Shown here: positions 57,854 to 64,000 of the stretch, one piece after another
Position numbering within the stretch: position 1 is the stretch's first letter
Layout: each line of letters opens with the position of its first letter
NCBI GenBank assembly: GCA_037138475.1
Contig: JBAXII010000005.1
Coordinates: forward strand, 1-64,000
Source: JAGOLU01 sp037138475
GTDB lineage: Bacteria > Patescibacteriota > Microgenomatia > UBA1406 > GWC2-37-13
DNA: 64,000 nucleotides
Direction: 5' to 3'
The notes under the pieces: generated by a model
What the model saw: only the letters and a program-made list of their open reading frames with translations
Told to the model about the DNA's origin: nothing
Databases searched by the model: none
Made by a program: the position numbers and the translations under genes

Positions 57854-59080
57854 TCATCCCCTTCGTCTTCTTGACTTAAATCCTGCGGAGAACGAAGTGG
57901 TCTTCAGCGTCGCCACAAAAGCGATGAGCGCACTTCCGATGACCGCGGTCATCCACATATAGGGACTCCCTGCGGCGGCGAGTACGCTGCCTTTTGAAGT
58001 AGCTCCCAGTACCGTGCCAGATGGCTTTGGAGTCACCGTGGTCACGGCTCCCTGGACTGAGCCCGGAGTCGTAGCTGCGGCGATAGTGTCACTCCCTCCA
58101 GTACCACACGCACCCTTCTGGGGAGCGCCGACACGATAGTAGCTCGTGATACAGCTCGACGTAGTGGCACTCAAAATATCTCCGGCATCACCGGTGCCAC
58201 AGCCATTCATGCATTTGATTTTGAAAAAGTACTTGGTATCAGGTGCGAGTGAGCTGATCGTATAGGTAAATACTCCGCCTGTGGTGGGAGGATTCATCTC
58301 AGCGCTGTACTCATCTGCAGACTCGGTGCGCCCATAAAATATCTGGATCTTGGGGCAGTTTTCACGGCAGGGATTGATGTATAGTTTGGCAAAGTTTGCT
58401 CCTGCATCGACCTGAAAGAGATCAGGTTTGCACGTAGGTTTTGCGTCATTGCACACATAGGGTGCATTGGTCGGAGTCGGGGTCGGTGCCGTATAGGTAT
58501 ACTCGACTGAACAGCCGTACTTTGCATCAGAGCGAGTCACGATATCTGCATTTGCGGTACCGTCACCTGACATAAAGTCATTTGCAGTCACCGCAATGCT
58601 AAAATCGCCCGTGCCTGAGAGGCTACTGAGAATCGGCGAGGAGGTATAGGTCACCACATCAAATCCGCTCCCTGTCTTTGGACCCATTTTAAATCCTGAT
58701 GCACCTGCATAGTCGATCTTGCCATCACGCGCTGATACTGATGGATTCGAAAACGATGCAGTTGCTACTGCTGCAGAAGATGCTCCGTCCAACTTTGTAT
58801 ACGTGAGTTTTGCTCCAATATTGAGGTTTACACTGCGCTGGGCGTTGTTATTATTTTCATAGTTGAGGTAGGATTGCACTTCGCCGCGGACAGTGACTTT
58901 AGCAGCAGTCAGAGGACCCAGTGCGGTGTTGAACTTTGGGAGTTTGCACTCTTTGACCCAGTCGGTCTGTTGAAATGAGGTGGTGTTGTTGTCATAGTTC
59001 ACCGTGGCTGCAGTAGCAGATTGTGCTGATATGAGTATAAAAAGTGTGAACACGAGGGAAACTAGTTGCTTTTTATACAT
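57854..59080 (-). CDS. secreted surface protein, choice-of-anchor-like plus Fn3-like
   Basis: From ATG 59080 the product has about 408 residues. It has a signal peptide (LVSLVFTLFILISAQSATA), then a beta domain resembling the choice-of-anchor E family (NTTSFQQTDWVKECKLPKF, KVTVRGEVQSYLNYEN, about 25-200). A TPTPTN linker, a Cys-rich fibronectin-III-like domain (AKLYINPCRENCPKIQIFYG, SSLAPDTKYFFKIKC, about 220-320), a low-complexity linker and a C-terminal membrane span follow, ending in the very basic tail KSRRRRG. The tail is typical of membrane- or sortase-retained proteins. The exact function is unknown. No TATAAT-like box has the leaderless spacing here. Confidence 0.75.
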   Translation of the reverse strand: MYKKQLVSLVFTLFILISAQSATAATVNYDNNTTSFQQTDWVKECKLPKFNTALGPLTAAKVTVRGEVQSYLNYENNNNAQRSVNLNIGAKLTYTKLDGASSAAVATASFSNPSVSARDGKIDYAGASGFKMGPKTGSGFDVVTYTSSPILSSLSGTGDFSIAVTANDFMSGDGTANADIVTRSDAKYGCSVEYTYTAPTPTPTNAPYVCNDAKPTCKPDLFQVDAGANFAKLYINPCRENCPKIQIFYGRTESADEYSAEMNPPTTGGVFTYTISSLAPDTKYFFKIKCMNGCGTGDAGDILSATTSSCITSYYRVGAPQKGACGTGGSDTIAAATTPGSVQGAVTTVTPKPSGTVLGATSKGSVLAAAGSPYMWMTAVIGSALIAFVATLKTTSFSAGFKSRRRRG

Positions 59081-59110
59081 AAGTGAACGAAAAAGTATCA
59101 ACACACTCAA

Positions 59111-59582
59111 GGTACCATAGCGGTAGGATGATTGTCAAGCAACAATAGAGCAAAGCCGGGATCTAAGTCTATAAAGTGACCCCGCAGGGTCATCCCGGGC
59201 ATACGCGGCCGTGTGACCCGGGATCCAAGTCCATAAAGTCTATAAAGTGACGGTCAATGTCTCAAACTCCCCCTCATGAAGTGAGGGGGGAACTGAACGA
59301 AGTGAAGTGGCTTGTCCGCCCAGACTGCGAAGCTGTTGGCGGGGGGTGTACTGTTTGGACAAATGCAATCGACCACCTACACCCCCGCCCCGCCGGAGGC
59401 GGGGCACCCCCTCTCTGCCGAATCGGCAGAAGGGGGAGTTCTGTGCAGCACCTTTGGATGCTCGCGCCCCGCAAAGCGGGATAAATTCACGTGAATGACA
59501 AACTGTTCGTCATCCCCTTGTACAAGGGGATCCAATGTACAAGGTAAGGTGATTTATGACTTTGGATGCTCGCGTCCGCGAG
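59111..59582. other. repeat-rich gap before the DUF2283 gene
   Basis: No gene seen. GACCCCGCAGGGTCATCCCG and ACTTTATAGACTTAGATC-type repeats precede a CTCCCCCTCATGAAGTGAGG family copy (59266-59441). This includes a single CGCCCAGACTGCGAAGCTG unit related to the 33-bp tandem repeat at 29313, and CTTGTACAAGGGGATCC palindromes (about 59516-59535). Confidence 0.65.
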
Positions 59583-59801
59583 TCACTTTTTCCGTGGAGT
59601 ATCGAGGACTTTGTAGGTCACGCTGCTGAGGTTTTTGGGGGGGATTTTCTCCGATGCGTAGAGTATCTCGACACCCACCGGCAGCACGTCATCTTTGAAG
59701 TCCACCATCACATCATCAGAGATTTGCTCCGTACGAGTGGGAGCGACAGTCGAAAACTGTATATACATGGCATCTGACTGGGGATCGTAGGTGATATTCA
59801 T
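59583..59801 (-). CDS. DUF2283-family small protein
   Basis: The 72-residue protein matches the DUF2283 pattern: ITYDPQSDAMYIQF at the start, EQISDDVMVDF, and GVEILYAS with the Gly-x-Glu-x-Leu core. DUF2283 genes commonly sit next to DUF4258 genes and the pair has been suggested as a toxin-antitoxin module. Here it overlaps the upstream DUF4258 gene by four bases. It could be the antitoxin-like member (inference). Confidence 0.82.
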   Translation of the reverse strand: MNITYDPQSDAMYIQFSTVAPTRTEQISDDVMVDFKDDVLPVGVEILYASEKIPPKNLSSVTYKVLDTPRKK

Positions 59802-60079
59802 GGCACTAGTATACTTGATATTTTATCAACGCGCGCTCGTGCGATCTCAAACACAGTGATGACGAGAGTCTCTGCGCCGAGCGATTCTGTGACGATACAC
59901 AGACATTTTGAGCTTTCCAAAAGGACGTAGTAGTTGTGTCTGGATACATGATGAGCATCGGGCACCATGCGATACACCTCGCCCAACAGCTCAATCACCC
60001 TCTCAGGGGAATATCCACGGAGCTGGAGTCTTGCTTTTGCATGCTCCGTAAATATCAGATTTTTAGGAGCCTTGAACAT
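59798..60079 (-). CDS. DUF4258-family protein, putative toxin-like partner
   Basis: The 93-residue protein has the DUF4258 signature: LIFTEHAKARLQLRGYSPER followed by VIELLGEV, then HHVSRHNYYVLLESSKCLCI, and LVITVF. ATG 60079 (MFKAPKNLI) is preferred over 60097. TATACT (60088-60093, minus strand) is 8 bases upstream. It overlaps the DUF2283 gene by four bases, a two-gene operon. The fold recalls RelE/BrnT-type small toxins, but activity is not established. Confidence 0.8.
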   Translation of the reverse strand: MFKAPKNLIFTEHAKARLQLRGYSPERVIELLGEVYRMVPDAHHVSRHNYYVLLESSKCLCIVTESLGAETLVITVFEIARARVDKISSILVP

Positions 60080-60093
60080 ATCTAGTGAGTATA

Positions 60094-60575
60094 TCAAGAA
60101 TCATTGACAGATTCCCGATCAGTGGTATCGGGATCATAGTGCACGTGCATGACAGGTATAAAGCTCCCCCTCCCCATTCGGGGAGGGAGTAAGGGAGCGA
60201 AGTATTTATGTCCGACTCCCCCTCGCGAAGTGAGGGGGGAACTGAACGAAGTGAAGTGGGGGTGTAATGATTGGACAAACGCAATCAACCATCTACACCC
60301 CCGCACTTTGTGCACCCCCTCTCTGCCGAATCGGCAGAAGGGGGAGTTGTGTGTGGCGCCTTTGGATCTTTCGACTTCGCTTACGCTCCGCTTAAGATGT
60401 CATGTGATCGGTCATCCTGAACGAAGTGAAGGATCTAGTGAACAGGGATCTTTCCACGCCGATTCGGCGGGTCAAGATGACATGGAACTTTACAAACTTT
60501 ATAGACTTTACGAACTTTATAGCATTACAGCTTGCAGCTTGTGGCTCTCAGCTTTGCTCTCTCAGCTATGTGTAG
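60094..60575. other. repeat-rich gap
   Basis: No gene seen. A CTCCCCCTCCCCATTCGGGG palindrome (about 60167-60186) is followed by a CTCCCCCTCGCGAAGTGAGG family copy (60215-60349). The GATCTTTCGACTTCGCTTAC repeat (60365-60404), a CCGATTCGGCGG element and GCTTGCAGCTTGTGG low-complexity sequence follow. Confidence 0.7.
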
Positions 60576-61904
60576 CTATTTGTTTTCGAGGAGGGATTCG
60601 AGTCTGGTCACACGGGCGCGGAGCTCTCGATTATCACTTGCGAGGCGATCGATTTGAGCTTGGAGTCCTGCAATACTGACATCTGTTTTCGTATTCAGGT
60701 CTTGGACTGATTTGACGAGGAGCGGAGTGACCTTGCCATAATCTACGGCCCACGGGTTTGAAGGGTTGCTATATGCATCGAGCTCATCTGATCCCACGGT
60801 GACCGCATCAGGGAAGACTCGATAGAGCTCCTGAGCAAAAAATCCATCTTGAACGGTGCCACTCTGCTTCCATCTAAAGTTGTGTACAGGGAGATTGAGG
60901 AGTGCGTTGAGTCCACGAGCAGACTTGCCAGTGTCGATCTTGAGTCTCTGGTCAGAGCTGGTGGCATAGGCTATAGTGGTGGCGTTTGTGTTGTTGATGC
61001 TTCCGATTTCTGTCCCCGCTGAGTTTGAAAATCTCATATACCTGAGTGTATTGAGGGTGGCTGCGGGCATGGTGACGGTGATACCCGCGGCATTTGTGGA
61101 AGTGCCTGCAGAAGTGATGCCTGTCGATGACACACTGAGTCCCGAGCCCGCAGTTCTGATACTGTTTGCATTTATGACCATAGCGTTTACTGTCGTAGAG
61201 CTTGAGGTCACATCCAAAGCAGCTCCAGGACTCGTTGTGCCTATACCGACGTTCGCTGTACTGGTATCTACATATAACTGATTGGTATTTACTGCAAAAT
61301 CACCAGTTGTAGAAAGAACCAAATTAAAATTTGAGCCTGCGGCAGGAGTCATGGTCATGGCGCCTGATGAGCTAGTAAGCTTCGGCACCGCGAGGGAGGT
61401 GGCGGTAGCCACACCAAGTGTGGGAGTCGTAAATGAAGGACTCTCTAGAAATGCGAATGTCTTTCGTGCTGCACCTGTAGTGATAGTGCCATAGTATGCA
61501 TCCGTCAAAAACTCCACTGCGCCTGCCTCAGGTGCGGTGAGAAGTGTGCCACTGGTGAACTTGAGTGGAGCCGTAGAAGCAGTCGCTGTGCCTGCTTTGA
61601 AGTGAAGTAAGGCAGTTGGTGCAACCGTCCCTATACCGACGTTTCCATTTTGTAAAAATACCGTTTTTACTCCTCCAGTACCTTCAATCTCGAGATTTGT
61701 AGCTGCGGTGATGCTCGTAGGGTTTGAGCCTATTTTCATCTGAGCAGAGACGGGGGAAGCGCTGAAGCAGAGTAAAGCGAAGAGAGCAAAGTTGATAGCT
61801 AGTATGGAAGTTGCGGATCTATGCGTGGCTCCCCCTCGTTCCCCAACGAGGGGGTGACGACACGGAGTGGAGTGGGGGTGTAGCGATGGGACTGACACTC
61901 CCAT
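60576..61904 (-). CDS. fibre-like exported protein with C-terminal S74 chaperone domain
   Basis: The start is uncertain. The secretion signal reads SILAINFALFALLCFSASPVSAQ-like (split here: LAINFALFALLCFSASPVSA). No ATG, GTG or TTG lies just before it, so the frame must begin upstream, inside an intergenic repeat copy (61827-61948). ATG 61904 is one option, giving about 442 residues, and further starts exist up to 62018. The mature part is Gly/Ala/Thr/Ser-rich with repeated GNVGIGTTSP-type units (IGTVAPTALLHF, IGTTSPGAALDV), typical of trimeric fibre stalks. The C-terminus (SSDQRLKIDTGKSARGLNAL, GFFAQELYRVFPDAV) is the peptidase S74 intramolecular chaperone followed by a coiled coil. It is probably a surface fibre or adhesin. 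It is not necessarily phage-derived. Confidence 0.78.
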   Translation of the reverse strand: MGVSVPSLHPHSTPCRHPLVGERGGATHRSATSILAINFALFALLCFSASPVSAQMKIGSNPTSITAATNLEIEGTGGVKTVFLQNGNVGIGTVAPTALLHFKAGTATASTAPLKFTSGTLLTAPEAGAVEFLTDAYYGTITTGAARKTFAFLESPSFTTPTLGVATATSLAVPKLTSSSGAMTMTPAAGSNFNLVLSTTGDFAVNTNQLYVDTSTANVGIGTTSPGAALDVTSSSTTVNAMVINANSIRTAGSGLSVSSTGITSAGTSTNAAGITVTMPAATLNTLRYMRFSNSAGTEIGSINNTNATTIAYATSSDQRLKIDTGKSARGLNALLNLPVHNFRWKQSGTVQDGFFAQELYRVFPDAVTVGSDELDAYSNPSNPWAVDYGKVTPLLVKSVQDLNTKTDVSIAGLQAQIDRLASDNRELRARVTRLESLLENK

Positions 61905-61948
61905 ACTCGCATCAGCTCGTATTGCCCCCTCGTGAAACGAGGGGGAGT
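61827..61948. repeat. GGGGGTGTA-family intergenic repeat inside a coding frame
   Basis: This copy has GGCTCCCCCTCGTTCCCC at one end and CGAGGGGGAGTCG at the other, with GGAGTGGGGGTGTAGCGATG inside. It is in frame with the N-terminus of the S74 protein, where it encodes unusual Pro/His residues before the signal peptide. Confidence 0.7.
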
Positions 61949-62018
61949 CGTGCATGATGGAGAAATAGAGAAATTTAGATGGAGAATGCATATGATGAGA
62001 GATGTCGCAGTGTATCAA

Positions 62019-62409
62019 AGTACGACAAGGGAAGTCAAGGGAGAAACGAAAGACAATGCTTATAAAGTTTATAAGGTTATAAAGTTTGTAAAGTCCATAA
62101 AGTTCTTAAAGTTCTTAAAGGCTATTTACTGTTTACAGTCAATAGTAAATAGTCACATGTTCGCACCAAAGGATCCATGTCTGGCTCCCCCTCGCGAAGC
62201 GAGGGGGTATTCCGAAACGAAGTGAGGAAGGGGGGGTGTAACGTGTGGACTGACACCCCCATACTCGCTGAAGCTCGTATTGCCCCCTCATTAGGGAATG
62301 AGGGGGAGTTCTGTGTGGCGCCTTTGGATTCCCGTGTGCACGGGAATGACACATGGAGTAAATTGAAAACTCTTAGCTCTTAGCTCTTAGCTTTGCTCTC
62401 TGAGCTCTC
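62019..62409. other. repeat-rich gap between the S74 gene and SPFH genes
   Basis: No gene seen. ATAAAGTTTATAAGGTTATAAAG short repeats (about 62062-62110) are followed by another GGCTCCCCCTCGCGAAGCGA family copy (62182-62310) and AGCTCTTAGCTCTTAGCTTT sequence. The short ORFs here are repeat artefacts. Confidence 0.7.
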
Positions 62410-63309
62410 TTATCTACTCGCCAGCAGGGAGGTGAGGCCAGATTTGGCTGAACCGGGAGGGACGAGGGTGAGCTCGACGGTGGGGGAGGCAGTGATATTT
62501 TGAGCCTCGAGTATCTCAAAGAGTGTCGAGAGCACCTCCTCATCTTTTCCAATTTCTTCAAGAGCGGTGCCGACGATCTGTGGACGGATGGTCGACGCTT
62601 TTGCAAACTCGATGGATGCCTCGCGATCAGCTTTACTCTTTATGATGTTCACCTGATTGACTCCATCTTGTTGGATGGCAGAGGTCACCTGGCGAAGACG
62701 ATTCACCACTTTTTCCTCGATCTGTCTGGTCATATTTGCATCACGGAAATGTACTTTGCGGATATAGACGGAGCCTACTCGATAGCCCCACTCGACTGAG
62801 TCTGCGGAGACTTCCTCGCGTACGATCTTGCTCATGTGATGTCGATTCACCAACATCTCTGAGAGGGGGAGATTGCTGAGACTTTTGATCGCCGCATTTT
62901 TCACACTCACACTGAGTGATTCACGCGGATTCGCATTTTTAAAGATATGGGCAACTGGGTCGCTGATCTGTGTCTCATACCATACACCGATACCCATAGG
63001 GGTTCCCTCCTCAGAGTTTACCGGGATGCTTCGCAAGTACTCTTGATCGAGACGGAGCGAGCGGGTATAGCTCGTACCAAAGATGTTTACTACGCATGCC
63101 TTCCATCCGAGCTTTGGCCAGAGCAGATGGAGACCAGGCTCATCAATGACCCCCAATACTTCTCCAAAAAGCACATACACGCGCGCTTCACGCTCATGGA
63201 TGATGTCGTACATACCAAACAATTTGCCGAGGGATACAATCACCTTTTCACCAACAAACAAAAAGACAAGTGTTTGTACGATGATGGTTAGGGTAGATAT
63301 GTTTTCCAT
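62410..63309 (-). CDS. SPFH/band-7 domain protein 1
   Basis: The 299-residue protein has an N-terminal hydrophobic segment (LTIIVQTLVFLFVGEKVIVSL), then an SPFH domain. Features are the EARVYVLFGEVLGVIDEPGLHLLWP stretch (split: VYVLFGEVLGVIDEPGLHLL), GIGVWYETQISDPV, and a helical C-terminal region. Stomatin/prohibitin-like proteins organise membrane microdomains and regulate proteases. The gene lies next to a second SPFH gene and overlaps nothing, with the two stop/start ends only 2 bases apart. They probably form a heteromeric complex like HflK/HflC (inference). Confidence 0.82.
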   Translation of the reverse strand: MENISTLTIIVQTLVFLFVGEKVIVSLGKLFGMYDIIHEREARVYVLFGEVLGVIDEPGLHLLWPKLGWKACVVNIFGTSYTRSLRLDQEYLRSIPVNSEEGTPMGIGVWYETQISDPVAHIFKNANPRESLSVSVKNAAIKSLSNLPLSEMLVNRHHMSKIVREEVSADSVEWGYRVGSVYIRKVHFRDANMTRQIEEKVVNRLRQVTSAIQQDGVNQVNIIKSKADREASIEFAKASTIRPQIVGTALEEIGKDEEVLSTLFEILEAQNITASPTVELTLVPPGSAKSGLTSLLASR

Positions 63310-63311
63310 AG

Positions 63312-64000
63312 TTATGCTGATGATTCGAGAATGATACGTTTTGCTTTTGAGAGGAGTGAAAGTCTCACGTTACGCATGTATGCGGTGAGTGTATCTTTGC
63401 CCTGCTTCTTCGTGGCTTTGAGTTGGGTTGCCAGATCGCCCAATATCTGGACTTCTGCTTGGGCTCTGAGCGTCTCGATCTCGACCGCACGTCTCGACTG
63501 GACGATCTTTTGATCTGCAGATGCTTGGGCGAGACTCACCTCTGAGGAGACGTGGTTGTGAGCGGTATTGATCGCCGCAAGTGCGGACTCGACCTCGGGA
63601 GGAGGTTCGATCGCGGTGATGAGCGCTGCGTCGAGTGAGATGCCATAGCGTGCAGGGGAGGAGGCACACTCCGTCTCCATGTGTTGGTTTAGATCGCCGA
63701 GGTTTTTACGTAGATCGTTGATCGATATGCCATAGGTGTCGATGAGGGAGATCTCTTTGCCCGCAAGGTCCTTTTTGAGTGGAGCCTCAAAGTTTGCGAT
63801 ACGCTCACGGAGTATGGCGACAAAGTATCCCATGATATGCGCGATCGGATTTTGGACGCCAAAAAGATATGCATAGAGGTTGCGGTCTGAAATCGTGAAC
63901 CGCAGCTCGCCACGGAGGTTGATGTTCAGTTGGTCCTTTGTGACGGCCTCCAGCGCGGTGTTGCCCTGGTTGACCTGCGTGTTTTCGGGATCAAAGGCGA
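63312..64000 (-). CDS. SPFH/band-7 domain protein 2, partial at window edge
   Basis: The frame is open to the last base of the window, so the start is outside. The 228 or so visible residues begin AFDPENTQVNQGNTALEAVT and run through ELRFTISDRNLYAYLFGVQN, then the SPFH/hydrophilic C-terminal helical part (VSLAQASADQKIVQSRRAVE, LATQLKATKKQGKDTLT). Residues NTALEAVTKDQL and LRFTISD match band-7 spacing (VTKDGVxVxVDVxVxYxI pattern). It has the same orientation as the SPFH gene downstream and is probably cotranscribed with it. Confidence 0.82.
   Translation of the reverse strand, partial: AFDPENTQVNQGNTALEAVTKDQLNINLRGELRFTISDRNLYAYLFGVQNPIAHIMGYFVAILRERIANFEAPLKKDLAGKEISLIDTYGISINDLRKNLGDLNQHMETECASSPARYGISLDAALITAIEPPPEVESALAAINTAHNHVSSEVSLAQASADQKIVQSRRAVEIETLRAQAEVQILGDLATQLKATKKQGKDTLTAYMRNVRLSLLSKAKRIILESSA

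Noticed and set aside
60576..62018. Prophage tail-fibre region suggested by the S74 chaperone domain
   Set aside because: No capsid, terminase, portal or integrase gene is nearby, and S74 domains also occur on bacterial surface proteins.
61827..62352. Several short open frames of 60-100 residues inside GGGGGTGTA-type repeats
   Set aside because: They recur wherever the repeat occurs, in several frames, so they are artefacts of the repeat rather than genes.
1..64000. CRISPR array or cas genes
   Set aside because: No regularly spaced repeats of 25-40 bases with unique spacers were seen. The tandem repeats at 1847 and 29313 have no spacers.
1..64000. Recoding of TGA as glycine or tryptophan, as in some CPR lineages
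   Set aside because: Long conserved proteins read through cleanly under the standard code, and TGA closes several genes at family-typical ends.

Overview
The window looks like a chromosomal segment of a small-genome bacterium of the Candidate Phyla Radiation (Patescibacteria). This is an inference from several things seen here: the gene set and its compact proteins (RNase J, a very short bS18 in an rpsF-ssb-rpsR cluster, an ADP-forming acyl-CoA synthetase, a release factor lacking its N-terminal domain); stand-alone four-helix-bundle (S23-type) genes; many envelope proteins with Thr/Pro stalks; and gaps packed with short dispersed repeats. The standard genetic code fits, with TGA used as a stop. 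No finer taxonomic placement is possible from the sequence alone.

Layout. 0.4-6.3 kb: recR, a YceI-like protein, RNase J, a CYTH-domain protein, a DUF59 protein and an MFS transporter. 6.3-10.4 kb: two paralogous membrane-anchored surface proteins that share a 497-bp identical 5' segment, beside tRNA-Pro(CGG) and broken copies of it. 10.6-16.7 kb: a coiled-coil protein, a 59-residue His-rich membrane protein, an acyltransferase, cysS, an isoprenylcysteine-methyltransferase-like protein and the ADP-forming acyl-CoA synthetase. 16.8-25.5 kb: envelope and glycan genes (a Cys-rich surface protein with an LPxTxG-like tail, two GT39-like mannosyl/arabinosyltransferase-type membrane proteins, a GT2 glycosyltransferase, a DegT aminotransferase, a SIMPL protein) plus ung. 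25.8-33.4 kb: rpsF-ssb-rpsR, a barrel-sandwich protein, a CtpA-type S41 protease, a large secreted protein and a trypsin-like protease. 33.4-47.1 kb: information processing (hisS, a short RF1, rpmE, rplJ-rplL, gyrB, ppa, gyrA, folD, miaA), with three four-helix-bundle genes interleaved. 47.3-52.3 kb: a surface-anchored clan GH-A glycosidase and a two-gene Cys-rich surface operon. 52.3-55.9 kb: lepA flanked by two small, unusual transcription units with long structured leaders. 56-64 kb: pyk, a surface protein with a choice-of-anchor-like and Fn3-like architecture, a DUF4258/DUF2283 pair, an S74-chaperone fibre-like protein and two SPFH proteins, the last cut by the window edge.

Three themes stand out. 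First, a family of secreted proteins shares a ten-cysteine module, a Thr/Pro stalk and a C-terminal membrane or sorting anchor. Second, many genes carry a TATAAT-like hexamer 6-8 bases before the ATG with no Shine-Dalgarno sequence, which indicates leaderless transcripts. Third, two small genes on either side of lepA do the opposite: a TTGACA box followed by a (CT)n tract, leaders of about 160-260 nt full of hairpins, strong ribosome binding sites and their own terminators. These two units, and the constant-variable-constant paralogue pair at tRNA-Pro, are the best candidates for undescribed biology.
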